Assembly: GCF_022760995.1 (NCBI RefSeq)
Contig: NZ_JAKWJO010000008.1
Span: 124,001-188,000, forward strand
Reading direction: 5' to 3'
DNA from: Dyella sedimenti
GTDB taxonomy: Bacteria; Pseudomonadota; Gammaproteobacteria; Xanthomonadales; Rhodanobacteraceae
DNA: 64,000 nucleotides
Shown here: positions 35,662-44,439 of the stretch, one piece after another
Layout of the letters: each line of letters opens with the position of its first letter
Numbering within the stretch: position 1 is the first letter of the stretch
Program-made: the position numbers and the translations under genes
The notes under the pieces: model-generated
What the model saw: the letters and a program-made list of their open reading frames with translations, nothing else
Databases searched by the model: none
Told to the model about the DNA's origin: nothing

Positions 35662-36101
35662 CAGTAGTCCTCCACGCGCTCGCCCGGCATGGCGTACTGC
35701 ACGCGCTGGTACAGGGGGAAGACTGTCGTGTAGCCCGGAACCGGCACGGGGTCGGTACCCGCCAGGTGCGGGTACACATACATGACAAGGTCGGGGTTCG
35801 GCAGGCGGTGGAACTGGCGATAAACCTCGTTTCGCGCCGTGCGCGTGTAGCGCATCTGTTCGGCGGGTGCGGCCTCCACGTCGGCCTCGGTCAGCGGCCG
35901 GCGCAGGCTCTGGCGTGCATCGAGCAATTGCCTGCGCGCCACCTGGCCGGCGCCACCGCTGCCGTCGCCGGCGTTCTGCTGCCAGATGTCCATCATCGTG
36001 CTGTCGCCGTGCGGGAGCAGCTTTTCCTTGCTGGTGGCACAGCCGCCGAGCACCGCGACGGCGAGGGCCAGCGCCAGGCCCTTATTCAAGTTCGAGAGCA
36101 T
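35661..36101 (-). CDS. TIGR03751 family conjugal transfer lipoprotein
   Basis: A 146-residue lipoprotein: LALALAVAVLGGCATSKEK carries a lipobox with Cys at about residue 21. Such proteins act as the outer-membrane anchor (VirB7/TraV-like) of the secretion core. The start follows AGGAGA; it overlaps the 3' end of the TIGR03752 gene by 20 bp. Confidence 0.9.
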   Translation of the reverse strand: MLSNLNKGLALALAVAVLGGCATSKEKLLPHGDSTMMDIWQQNAGDGSGGAGQVARRQLLDARQSLRRPLTEADVEAAPAEQMRYTRTARNEVYRQFHRLPNPDLVMYVYPHLAGTDPVPVPGYTTVFPLYQRVQYAMPGERVEDY

Positions 36102-37512
36102 GGCTTTCTCCTGCGCGGTGATCGACCTTGCGGCCTTCGGGATCGAAGTCGATGGCAAGCGGCTTTTCGAGGTGGACGGCGACCTTCGCGCCGGGCTGGA
36201 CATAGACGGCGGCGAACGCCTGGCCGTATAGCTTGTTCACCCAGTCGGCCATGTCGCGCACGCCACCGGCCAGGATGCGGCCCACGGCTTCATTGCCCGA
36301 GATGCCGACGCTGCCGATGGAGCCGTCGGCGCCGACGTAGGACATCTGGCCGCTGTCGCTGTCGATCAGCGAGGCGACGCCGGCACCGGCGGCGGTAATC
36401 AGGGCTTGCGAGCCAAGGTACTGCTGGGCGTTGCTGCGACGCTCCCCGCTGACGCAGGGAATGCCGTATGGGTCGCTGATCCAGCCCAGGCCTCCACTTT
36501 GAGAGTTCTGCTGCTGGTTGTTCTGCTGGTTGCCGTCGCGGTCTTCGGGGATGGTGCGGATCGTGCCGTCGTGGAAGACGAAGGTGATGCTGCGTACCTG
36601 GCCGCGCACGCACGAGAGCGTCCAGTCGCCCGATGCGGTGCCGCTGAACACGGCACCGGCCACGTCGGGAATGTCGATGCCATTGGCGGTCAGGTTGTCC
36701 GATCCGACCAACACCTTGAAGGGGTACGGATCGTTGACGGTTCCGTCGATCGGCACGCGGCCGATCAGCGCCGTCATCGCCACCGACCCCATCAGCGTCG
36801 AATTGGTCGGTACGGTATAGACCGCCTTGGCGCTCTTCACGCCTGCGGCGCGTGCGCCCGCGTTCGCCACGGTTTCCGCCGTGGTTTCCAACGTGCTCTG
36901 CGCGGGGCCGAAGCTCGTCGGGAAGCTCATGCCGCTACCCGTGCCACGACTGCTGTTGCGCCCCTCGACTTTCCTCGCATCGTCGGGTTCGACCCAGCGC
37001 ACGCCGCCTTCCATGCCGGCCTCGTCGCCGTCACGCAGCCCCAGACCCACCGGCAGGTCGGCATGGCCGCCGCCACGTCCGCCGATACTGTCCAGGCGCC
37101 GTTGCAGGTCGGCAAGTAGCCCTTCGGTCTGCTGGCGTGCGCTGGCTGCCTGCTCTTGGTCGCGACGCAGGTTGGTGCGCTCGGAGTCGAGGGCCGAATT
37201 GATGCGCTGGTCAATGGAGTTCTCGCGCTGGCGCAGTCGCTGGTTCTCTTCGCGCTGGGATTTGTTGTCCGAGAGCGCGGTCTGAAGCTCGGTGCGCAAC
37301 TGCTTCACTTGGGCAACGAGCGTCGCCACGGTGTCGCGCGGGGTATCGCCCTCGATGCCCAGCGCCTTCATTTCCGCTGGAGTGAGCTTGGCGCCGGCGT
37401 CCGCGGTCGGTGGTGCCGAAGTGCTGCCACCCGAGAACAGCCGGATGGCGACGAACAGCACCAGCACGGCAACCGGGATCATCAGCCACTTCAGGAGTCC
37501 ATTACTGCGCAT
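36082..37512 (-). CDS. TIGR03752 family protein (VirB10/TraB-like)
   Basis: A 476-residue bitopic protein: one N-terminal membrane helix (WLMIPVAVLVLFVAIRLF), a long coiled coil (about 80-150, rich in Gln/Arg/Glu), then a TraB-like beta domain (KAVYTVPTNSTLMGSVAMTA, ILAGGVRDMADWVNKLYGQ). It should span the periplasm as part of the core complex. The start at 37512 was chosen because the upstream extension lies within the TIGR03749 gene and the family begins at the membrane helix. Confidence 0.9.
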   Translation of the reverse strand: MRSNGLLKWLMIPVAVLVLFVAIRLFSGGSTSAPPTADAGAKLTPAEMKALGIEGDTPRDTVATLVAQVKQLRTELQTALSDNKSQREENQRLRQRENSIDQRINSALDSERTNLRRDQEQAASARQQTEGLLADLQRRLDSIGGRGGGHADLPVGLGLRDGDEAGMEGGVRWVEPDDARKVEGRNSSRGTGSGMSFPTSFGPAQSTLETTAETVANAGARAAGVKSAKAVYTVPTNSTLMGSVAMTALIGRVPIDGTVNDPYPFKVLVGSDNLTANGIDIPDVAGAVFSGTASGDWTLSCVRGQVRSITFVFHDGTIRTIPEDRDGNQQNNQQQNSQSGGLGWISDPYGIPCVSGERRSNAQQYLGSQALITAAGAGVASLIDSDSGQMSYVGADGSIGSVGISGNEAVGRILAGGVRDMADWVNKLYGQAFAAVYVQPGAKVAVHLEKPLAIDFDPEGRKVDHRAGESHALELE

Positions 37513-38428
37513 GGCGGACCTCCTTGCGGTCGGTGCCATCCTGGGAACTGGCTTCCGATTGCGGGAGATGCACGGCCGGGTCGAAGCGGTTGACCGCTGG
37601 TAGCAGCGATTGCGCCAGGCCACGCCCGCGCGTCACCAGGTACAGGACAGTCGTGTCCTCGGGCGTCCCACGCGGGCCGAGTGCTTCGTGCTGGAAGGTG
37701 GCGGTGAGGAAATCGCCCTGCAGCACACGCGGGTCGAGGGTGATCCAGCCGCTGCTGCTGTTGGTCAGTCGCACGGCAGTGACCCACTGGTCTTCCAGAC
37801 GCCACGACGCGAGCGCGACCGCGCGCACGGGCTGCGTCGGCATCAGCGTGCCGAGGTCTAGGTCACGGCGCAGGTTCACCCGCATGATGCCGGGCAGCGG
37901 CTCCACGGTGCGCAGCGGGGCGTAGAGGTTCTGCGCGGCGAAGCGCGTCAGGACAACCGGCACCGGGGTTTCGCGCCGCGCCGCCCTCGCGCCTGCGTGG
38001 TCCTGGGCGCGCGCCGTGGCCTCGTCGGCATCGCCGGGCTGATCGCCATAGCGCCCCGGGGTGCTGTTGCCCTCGACGATGCGCACCGGCTCCAGCTCGG
38101 CTTCCCCGTCCTTCGCTGGCTCGGCCGCAATGTCCAGCAGGATCAGCGCGCCCGTGTCGGCGTCCTGCAATTGCAGCCGCGTGGGCTCGATCGGCTCGCT
38201 GGCGCGCAGGTACACCGCGCCGCCCGCGCTCTGCACCCGCAGGCGCTCGCCCACGCCCGCGGGCACGCCCACGCGGACGTTGCGGTCGATAAACACGATG
38301 CGCTCCTGGCCGACCTTCAGCGGCACCGCCAGCGGCATGCGTTCCCAGCGCAGGATCTCCACCGCCTGAACAGCGGGAGCCGCGGCCACTGCCAACAGCC
38401 CCAGCAAAGTGAGTACAGGATGCTTCAT
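37502..38428 (-). CDS. TIGR03749 family protein (TraK/VirB9-like)
   Basis: A 308-residue exported protein with signal peptide TLLGLLAVAAAPAVQAVE and the TraK-like opening ERMPLAVPLKVGQERIVFID. The C-terminal half (VRLTNSSSGWITLDPRVLQG) is beta-rich. Expected in the periplasmic/outer-membrane core together with the TIGR03751 and TIGR03752 proteins. Overlaps neighbours on both sides by a few bases. Confidence 0.9.
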   Translation of the reverse strand: MKHPVLTLLGLLAVAAAPAVQAVEILRWERMPLAVPLKVGQERIVFIDRNVRVGVPAGVGERLRVQSAGGAVYLRASEPIEPTRLQLQDADTGALILLDIAAEPAKDGEAELEPVRIVEGNSTPGRYGDQPGDADEATARAQDHAGARAARRETPVPVVLTRFAAQNLYAPLRTVEPLPGIMRVNLRRDLDLGTLMPTQPVRAVALASWRLEDQWVTAVRLTNSSSGWITLDPRVLQGDFLTATFQHEALGPRGTPEDTTVLYLVTRGRGLAQSLLPAVNRFDPAVHLPQSEASSQDGTDRKEVRHAQ

Positions 38429-39114
38429 GGGATTTCTCCTTGAGGCGCTTGCGGAGACAGGCCGCCAGACGCCGGGCGCGTCGGCTCCGGCGTGCTGATG
38501 CGCTGGGGTGCGCCCTCATAGCAGTCGAGCGCCAGGCCGAACGGGTTGCGGGCAGGATCGACGTCCACCCGCGTGACCTTCACGGGATAGCGCACCAGAG
38601 CGCGCTTGACTTGCTCGGCGCCGTAGTACTCGTCGGCGGTGATGTCCAGCGTCACTACCCAGTCGCGGTCGGAAACCACGCGCACGCGGGCCGTGGGGTC
38701 GTCGCCGTAGCCGCGGCCGGGGATTTCGTAGATGCCGCGCACGCGCTGGCGCAGCTCGCCCGTGCTGCGGCGGTAGTCGTAGTCTGCGCGCAGGAAGGCC
38801 TGGCAGGACGGGGTGAGGTACGGCGAGAGCGTGTGGAGGTTGCGCGCGTAGTCCTCTTCGCCATTCGTCGGCCAGCGGTTGAGCGTCTGGAACACGTAGA
38901 ACGTGAACGCATAGACCGATTCGGGCGGCACTTCCCACCACTTCCTGGTACTGCCGGAGCGCAGGTCAGGCGGGACGTGGATGGTCAGATCGCGCGGAGC
39001 GCTCCACCAGCCGCCACCCATGACCAGGGCGACGATGACCAGGGCACCAGCCCCCAGGCGAAGCGTCTTGATGTGCGCCTGAAGGTGGGTGATCTCGTTC
39101 TTGAAGCGGCTCAT
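38425..39114 (-). CDS. TIGR03746 family protein (VirB8/TraE-like)
   Basis: A 229-residue bitopic protein with an N-terminal membrane helix (LRLGAGALVIVALVMGGGWW) and a VirB8-like periplasmic domain (YAFTFYVFQTLNRWPTNGEE, VVSDRDWVVTLDITADEYYG). It ends in a proline-rich tail. The start MSRFKNEI was preferred to a 97-codon upstream extension that overlaps the TIGR03750 gene. Confidence 0.9.
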   Translation of the reverse strand: MSRFKNEITHLQAHIKTLRLGAGALVIVALVMGGGWWSAPRDLTIHVPPDLRSGSTRKWWEVPPESVYAFTFYVFQTLNRWPTNGEEDYARNLHTLSPYLTPSCQAFLRADYDYRRSTGELRQRVRGIYEIPGRGYGDDPTARVRVVSDRDWVVTLDITADEYYGAEQVKRALVRYPVKVTRVDVDPARNPFGLALDCYEGAPQRISTPEPTRPASGGLSPQAPQGEIP

Positions 39115-39509
39115 CGCGCGCTCCTTCGGGTGGTCCAGAAGCCGGAACGCGAGATCAGCACATGGCCGCCCACCCAGCCCGCCATCAGTGGATGACGTGT
39201 CGCAATGCGCCATTGCAGTTGCCGATACAGCCAGGTGTCGGGACGCCCGCGCTTGAGGCGGCGAAGAATGCCGCCGCCGATGAACACGCCCAGGGCCACG
39301 CCCAGGACGACGAACGTGGGAGCTAGCGCGATCGTGCGGAACACCCACGACAGCGGCGCGCCGACCAGCAGGCCGGCGGCGCCGGACAAGCCGCAGCAGA
39401 TCCACAGCTCGTCGGCGGTGAGGCCGCGCACGACAACGGGATGGCGGTTGAGCCGGTGCGGAAGGAACGTCACGGTCCCATCCGCACGGACGTGCTGCTG
39501 CTCGGACAT
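39111..39509 (-). CDS. TIGR03750 family protein (TraL/VirB3-like)
   Basis: A 132-residue membrane protein with two helices (LWICCGLSGAAGLLVGAPLS and LAPTFVVLGVALGVFIGGGI) and a C-terminal cytosolic part beginning RRLKRGRPDTWLYRQLQWR. Typical of the small membrane factor near the VirB4 ATPase. Start chosen at MSEQQHVRADGTV. Confidence 0.9.
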   Translation of the reverse strand: MSEQQHVRADGTVTFLPHRLNRHPVVVRGLTADELWICCGLSGAAGLLVGAPLSWVFRTIALAPTFVVLGVALGVFIGGGILRRLKRGRPDTWLYRQLQWRIATRHPLMAGWVGGHVLISRSGFWTTRRSAR

Positions 39510-39520
39510 ACCAGCCTCGT

Positions 39521-39880
39521 TTACAGGATGCCGGTGGCTTCGGTGAGCAGCCAGATGCCGATCACGAGCAGGACGGCGCCGATGGCGACCGTGAGGCCGA
39601 ACTGGCCCCACGTCTTGCGGCCGGTGTGGATTTCCGCGTAGGTCCCGTAGGCGTGGTAGCAGACGCCGATGAACATCGACGCCACGACCAGGAGGGCCAC
39701 GAGCATGATGATGTCGTAGCCGTAGTTCCTGATCGTTTCCATGATGCCGTTGCCCGTGCCGCGGGTCGGGTTCTCCAACTGCGGCAGACCCTGCGCGAAC
39801 GACAGCGCAGGCAGCGCAGCGGCACCCAGGGCCACGGCGGCGCGCTGGGCAAGACGGGAAGTGAGGATGCGGTTTTGCAT
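39521..39880 (-). CDS. TIGR03745 family ICE membrane protein (pilin candidate)
   Basis: A 119-residue protein with a signal peptide (AAVALGAAALPALSFAQGLP) and two further hydrophobic helices (YDIIMLVALLVVASMFIGVC, FGLTVAIGAVLLVIGIWLL). A short cleaved protein with two helices resembles VirB2/TraA pilins. The start at 39880 has AAAGG at a suitable distance; the ATG six bases earlier does not. Confidence 0.88.
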   Translation of the reverse strand: MQNRILTSRLAQRAAVALGAAALPALSFAQGLPQLENPTRGTGNGIMETIRNYGYDIIMLVALLVVASMFIGVCYHAYGTYAEIHTGRKTWGQFGLTVAIGAVLLVIGIWLLTEATGIL

Positions 39881-39896
39881 GGTCATGCCTTTCAGG

Positions 39897-40130
39897 TCAG
39901 GAGAGGAGGAAGAAAGTCAGGACGAGGTACATCGCGACGAATCGGATGCAGACGCCGAGGAACTGGCGTTGGTTGAGGCGGCTCTCGGACCACCCCACGT
40001 AGGCCGTTCGCATGGCCCAGACGCCCCAGACGAGCAGGACCGCGAACACGACGCCGACCAGGACGGTCGCCATCGCTGAAGGTGCGATGCCGCTGTTGGC
40101 TTGAAATGCCGAGACCTGGGCGCCGTTCAT
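39897..40130 (-). CDS. TIGR03758 family small ICE membrane protein
   Basis: A 77-residue protein with two hydrophobic helices (MATVLVGVVFAVLLVWGVWA and FVAMYLVLTFFLL) joined by a loop containing WSESRLNQRQF. Possible pilin or assembly partner. Its ATG overlaps the stop of the RAQPRD gene. Confidence 0.88.
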   Translation of the reverse strand: MNGAQVSAFQANSGIAPSAMATVLVGVVFAVLLVWGVWAMRTAYVGWSESRLNQRQFLGVCIRFVAMYLVLTFFLLS

Positions 40131-40510
40131 GGCTTGGCCTCTGCGGTCGTCGGCTGTGATGGCGGGACGACCCGTTCCGTGCGGTAGTCGCCGGCCAGTT
40201 CGGAGGGGTCGCGCGGCTGGGCGCGCGACGGGGTGAGATGGGCCTGGATGCCGGCGCGCACGCGCGCCAGGTCAGCCAGCAGCCTCGGGTAGTCGAAGTG
40301 GTAGCGCTCGCCCGGTGTGACTGAGGTCTGCGTGGCGCTGTGCGCGACAGTGCGCTCCAGCGCGTCGAGCTGGCGCAACGCAGCGGCCAGTTCCTGGCGT
40401 TGTGCCGGAGACTCGGCCAGCGCCATCGAGGACTGGCCCAGCACAAGGGCCGTCACGAGAAAAGTGGGCACGCCGCGATGCGCGGCGCGCAGCCAGATCG
40501 GAGCCAACAT
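40127..40510 (-). CDS. RAQPRD family ICE protein
   Basis: A 127-residue exported protein with signal peptide PTFLVTALVLGQSSMALAES, a helical middle, and the name-giving motif RAQPRD in PSRAQPRDPSELAG. First gene of the long mating-pair-formation operon down to at least the DsbA-like gene. The transfer-operon box lies 62 nt upstream. Confidence 0.9.
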   Translation of the reverse strand: MLAPIWLRAAHRGVPTFLVTALVLGQSSMALAESPAQRQELAAALRQLDALERTVAHSATQTSVTPGERYHFDYPRLLADLARVRAGIQAHLTPSRAQPRDPSELAGDYRTERVVPPSQPTTAEAKP

Positions 40511-40571
40511 CGCGCCATTCCTGTGTGATCAGCAATGGCTAGATCGTGGAGAGCAGGGCTGTTTCAGGCCG

Positions 40572-40598
40572 CAAACAATAGGAACCCAGCCGTGCCCG
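40572..40598 (-). promoter_or_regulatory. Transfer-operon box upstream of the RAQPRD operon
   Basis: Plus strand CAAACAAT (40572-40579), N14, GCCCG (40594-40598); transcription-sense CGGGC-N14-ATTGTTTG, 62 nt before the start codon. The flanking GGAACC also matches the pilL copy (GCGAACC). Confidence 0.7.
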
Positions 40599-40749
40599 GA
40601 TTGATGCGCCGATCCGAGTGGCATGCCTCGATGCGTAGATGCCCGCTGGCGGCCTTCACGCAAATTCGTGGTTATCAGAATTCGGCGGGCTATGTCATTG
40701 CTTGCAGTCAGGCCAACAAATTGGCCTGCGGGCTATCCGGCTGCAATGG

Positions 40750-41583
40750 TTATGGCGACAACAGGCAGTATCGCGAGCCGTCCTCGACAAAGCCCAGCGG
40801 CGCCGTCAGCACACCGCTGTCGAGGTCGTCGCGCACCAGATGCCACGGGCCGATGGCCACGCCCAGGCCGGCCACGGCCGCCTGCAAGCTGAAATAGAAG
40901 TGCTCGAAGGTCAGCCCTGGCGCGTCCGGCACGGGCTGGCCTCGGGCCACCACCCATTCCGACGACCATGCGCCCGGCCGGGTGCGCGAATGCAGGCGCG
41001 GCGCGCCGGCCTTGAGCGCGGCGCTGGCCTTGTTCATGGAGAACCAGGTCGCCACCTTGTCCGGTCGGCAGACCGGGCCGACCTTTTCCGCGAATAGGGG
41101 TTCGGCGTGGTAGCCCTCGGGCCAGGGGAAGTAGTCGCGGCGGATGGCTAGGTCGATGCCGCTGGCGAAGGAGAACGGCCCGCCGCCGGCGACCAGATGC
41201 ACGTCGATCCCTGGATGCCGGGCCTGGAAGTCCGGCCAGCGCGGGATCAGCCAGCGCATCAGCAGTGTCGGCTCGCACGACAGCACCCAGCGCCGGCCCT
41301 GGCGGGCGCTGGCGCGCAGCTCGCCGACGGCCTGGCGCATCAGATCCAGCCCGTTGCCCACGGCCCGCGCTAGGGTGCGGCCGGCATCGGTCAGGAACAC
41401 GCGCCGGCTGCGCCGCTCGAACAGGGCCACGCCCAGCTCGTCTTCGAGCAGGCGGACGGCGCGGCTGACCGCGCCGTGGGTCAGGTGCAGTTCGTTGGCC
41501 GCGTGGCTGAAGTTCTCCAGCCGCGCCGCTGCCTCGAAGCAGCGCAGCGCGGCGGGTTTCCTCGCCATCATGACTGAAACCAT
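40750..41583 (-). CDS. LysR-type regulator (GcvA-like)
   Basis: A 277-residue LysR protein with HTH ALRCFEAAARLENFSHAANE and GAVSRAVRLLEDELGVALFE, and an effector domain including FQARHPGIDVHLV and DLAIRRDYFPWPEGYHAEPL. It is somewhat short at the N-terminus compared with GcvA-like proteins. Start codons possible at 41583, 41571 and 41568; any of them overlaps or abuts the head-to-head MFS gene, leaving no intergenic promoter. Confidence 0.82.
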   Translation of the reverse strand: MVSVMMARKPAALRCFEAAARLENFSHAANELHLTHGAVSRAVRLLEDELGVALFERRSRRVFLTDAGRTLARAVGNGLDLMRQAVGELRASARQGRRWVLSCEPTLLMRWLIPRWPDFQARHPGIDVHLVAGGGPFSFASGIDLAIRRDYFPWPEGYHAEPLFAEKVGPVCRPDKVATWFSMNKASAALKAGAPRLHSRTRPGAWSSEWVVARGQPVPDAPGLTFEHFYFSLQAAVAGLGVAIGPWHLVRDDLDSGVLTAPLGFVEDGSRYCLLSP

Positions 41584-42580
41584 GCCTGCCGGGCTGCTGC
41601 CGCAGATCAGTCATGGCCTGGGTGTCTCCGAAGCCCTGGCCGGGCAACTGGTGACGCTGTATGCCCTGGGTTCGGTGCTGGCGGCCATCCCGGTCATCGC
41701 CGCCACACGCGGATGGAATCGCCGCCCGCTGTTCCTGATGGCGATTGGCGGCCTCCTGGTGTTCAACACCATCACGGCCCTGTCCGCCCATTACGGTTTG
41801 ACGCTGGCCGCGCGCTTCGTCGCGGGCATGGCCGCTGGCGTGGTGTGGGGACTGCTGGCCGGCTATGCCCGACGGCTGGTGCCGCCCCGTTTGCAGGGTC
41901 GGGCGCTGGCAGTTGCGGGTGTCGGGCAACCCATCGCGCTGGCGATCGGCGTTCCGTTGGGAACGTGGCTGGGCACGCTGTTCGACTGGCGTGGCGTGTT
42001 CTGGATCATGTCGGCGCTGTCGTTGCTGCTGTCCGCGTGGGTGCGGCTGGCGGTGCCGGATTTTGCCGGCCAGTCTGCCGGGCAGCGGTTGCCCATTCGG
42101 CGCGTCTTCACGATGCCGGGCATCCGCCCGGTGCAGCTGGTGCTGTTCGGCGTGGCATCCATTGCTGGGATCTGGTTCACCGGCCTGCTGGTGGATCGCT
42201 GTCTGCGCGCACTTACCCTGTCGAGTCTTGCCGTGTTCGCCGCCGCTGCGTTGGTGCTCGGGTTCTCGGGCGGTTCTGCCGTCGCGGTTCTGATTGGTGT
42301 TGCAGCCTGGGGCCTGACCTTTGGCGGTGCGCCCACCTTGCTGCAAACGGCGCTGGCCGACAACGCGGGCGAAGCGGCGGACGTGGCGCAGTCCATGCTG
42401 GTGACGGTCTTCAACCTGGCGGTCGCGGGGGGCGGCGTGGTCGGCGGCATCTTGCTGGAGCGCCAAGGGGCGGCCTCGCTACCGTGGGCTCTGGCCGCGC
42501 TGGCGTTGCTGGCTCTGGCCGTGGCGTGGTCAGCCAGGATGCATGCCTTCCGGCCCGGCCATCGGATCGCGGCGGGCTGA
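41570..42580 (+). pseudogene. MFS transporter, apparently 5'-truncated within helix 1
   Basis: A DHA1-type efflux transporter of 336 residues, against about 390 for the family. The first visible residues (MTETMPAGLLPQI) match the end of transmembrane helix 1 of such transporters; the preceding hydrophobic half is missing and replaced by DNA that belongs to the opposite-strand LysR gene. There is no ribosome binding site before 41570. Motif A-like and later helices (WGLLAGYARRLVP, PLGTWLGTLFDWR) are intact. I read it as a deletion junction; a rare TTG start farther upstream cannot be excluded. Confidence 0.65.
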
Positions 42581-42682
42581 CGGGAGGCTTCCATGTGCCA
42601 GGCGGCGTTGCACGCATGGTTGAGGGCTGCCGTTGCGGTAGCCTGGCGGGATGGCCGTTAGATGATCTGGCGACAACCTCAG

Positions 42683-43591
42683 TCACCGATCCCACGGCGC
42701 ATCGCGCCAGCGTTCCAGCAGGAAATCACTGAATGCCGTCAGCCGCCGCGGCACGGGTTCGCGCCGCGCCCGCACGATGCTGATCTTCGAGGGTGCAGCT
42801 TCCCACTCAGGCAGCACGCGCACCAACCGCCCGTCGCGCAGTTCTTCGTGAATGTCCCAGGTCTCGCGCAGCGAGATGCCCAGCCCGGCCAGGCACCACG
42901 CATGCAGCACGTCACCACTGTCGCTGCACAGCGTGCCGCCGACGGTGACGGGTTTCTCGCGGCGGCCTTTGCGCAGCGGCCAGGTGTTTTGCAGCAAGCC
43001 CGGATAGGCGAATACCAGGCAGTTGTGCCGCGCCAAATCTTCCGGTGTTTCAGGGTTTCCCTGCGCTTTCAGGTAGGCCGGAGACGCAGCCAGGACGCGC
43101 CGGTTACTGGCCACGCGCCGCGCCACCAGCCGCGAGTCGGCCAGCTCGCCCATGCGGATCGCCAAGTCCAGGTCGCCGCCATACAGATCCTGCACCTGGT
43201 CGGACAGGCGCAGGTCGAATCCGACACGGGGATGCAGGCGGCAGAAGTCATGAATCGCCGGGGCCACGAACTTGCGGCCGAAGGGCGTGGGGGCAGTCAG
43301 GCGGACGATGCCATTCAGTTCCCGGCTGCCGCCGGTCGCCAGTTCCTGCACTTCATCCAGCACGCCCAGCGCCACGCGCGCGCGCTCGGCGATGGCGCGG
43401 CCTTCGTCGGTGATGCGCAGGTTTCGGGTGTTGCGCTCGAACAGCGTGGTGCCCAGCGCCTGTTCCAGCCGGGCGATCTGCTTGCTCACTGTCTTGGGCG
43501 CCAGGTGCAGGTCGCGCGCGGCGGCGGAGAAGCTCTGGCGCTCCACCACATGCACGAACACCGCCAGGTCATCGAGGTTGCGCAAGGCCAT
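42683..43591 (-). CDS. LysR-type regulator of the DJ-1/MFS pair
   Basis: A 302-residue full-length LysR protein of the CrgA type: HTH VFVHVVERQSFSAAARDLHL and KTVSKQIARLEQALGTTLFE, effector domain with VRLTAPTPFGRKFVAPAI. It is divergent from the DJ-1 gene at 43741 across 149 bp of AT-richer DNA, the standard target layout. Effector unknown. Confidence 0.87.
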   Translation of the reverse strand: MALRNLDDLAVFVHVVERQSFSAAARDLHLAPKTVSKQIARLEQALGTTLFERNTRNLRITDEGRAIAERARVALGVLDEVQELATGGSRELNGIVRLTAPTPFGRKFVAPAIHDFCRLHPRVGFDLRLSDQVQDLYGGDLDLAIRMGELADSRLVARRVASNRRVLAASPAYLKAQGNPETPEDLARHNCLVFAYPGLLQNTWPLRKGRREKPVTVGGTLCSDSGDVLHAWCLAGLGISLRETWDIHEELRDGRLVRVLPEWEAAPSKISIVRARREPVPRRLTAFSDFLLERWRDAPWDR

Positions 43592-43740
43592 TTGGGTCGT
43601 TTCGTAGAAAGTGTTTGTCTATTTTGGTCATTTAAAGGATATACCGAATCCGCGAGACTGACACTCTTTGTCCCCCATGCTGCCGTCGCCATGCTCCCTT
43701 TGGAGGTGCGCCCCGCAGCGCATCCCGACAGGAGTTTCAG

Positions 43741-44436
43741 ATGAACCAGCGCATTCTTTTCGTCCTCACCAGCCACGACCGCAAGGGGCCGGCTGATGCC
43801 GCCGACGCGGCACCCAGCGGCTTTTACTTGTCGGAAGTGACGCATCCGCACGCGGTGCTGGCCGCAGCCGGCTACACGGTCGATTTCGTCAGCCCCAAGG
43901 GCGGCGCCACGCACGTCGATGGCCTCGATCTAGACGATCCGGTCAATGCCGCGTTCTGGAACGATGCAACCCTGCGCAGCGCCACCGAAACCACGCTGGC
44001 GCCGGCACAGGTCGATGCCGACGCCTATGCCGCGATCTTCTATGCCGGCGGCCACGCGACGATGTGGGACTTCCCCGGCAGCACCGAGCTGGCCGCGATT
44101 GCCGCACGCATCTACGAGCGTGGCGGCATCGTTGCAGCGGTCTGCCACGGCCCGGCCGGGCTGGTGAACCTCAAGCTGTCCGATGGCCGCTATCTGGTCG
44201 AAGGTAAAGACGTGTCGGCCTTCACCAACGACGAGGAGCGCGCGGTCGGCCTGTACGACACCGTGCCGTTCCTGCTGGCCGATGCCTTGCAGGAACGCGG
44301 TGCCCGCCACGTGCCCGCGCCGAACTTCCAGGCGCAGGTGGTGGTGAGCGAACGGCTGGTCACGGGCCAGAACCCCGCTTCGGCCAAGGGCGTGGCCGAG
44401 GCGATGCTGCCCCTGCTGGCAGCAGGACGGGCCTGA
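43741..44436 (+). CDS. DJ-1/PfpI family protein (type 1 glutamine amidotransferase-like)
   Basis: A 231-residue DJ-1 superfamily protein of the Hsp31/HchA-like branch. The nucleophile Cys sits in VAAVCHGPAGLVNL (about residue 138), the partner Glu in GFYLSEVTHPHAVL (about residue 31), and FYAGGHATMWDFP is the usual active-site loop. Relatives act as glyoxalase III or stress chaperones, which would suit the aldehyde theme of the element. It lies 3 bp before the MFS gene in the same operon. Confidence 0.88.
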   Translation: MNQRILFVLTSHDRKGPADAADAAPSGFYLSEVTHPHAVLAAAGYTVDFVSPKGGATHVDGLDLDDPVNAAFWNDATLRSATETTLAPAQVDADAYAAIFYAGGHATMWDFPGSTELAAIAARIYERGGIVAAVCHGPAGLVNLKLSDGRYLVEGKDVSAFTNDEERAVGLYDTVPFLLADALQERGARHVPAPNFQAQVVVSERLVTGQNPASAKGVAEAMLPLLAAGRA

Positions 44437-44439
44437 ACC

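Noticed and set aside
35625..36398. 257-codon plus-strand frame opposite TIGR03751 and TIGR03752
   Set aside because: Arg-rich shadow of two well-supported family genes.
40733..42466. 577-codon minus-strand frame spanning LysR and MFS genes
   Set aside because: Low-complexity Arg/Gly/Gln-rich translation, antisense to the MFS gene and out of frame with LysR.
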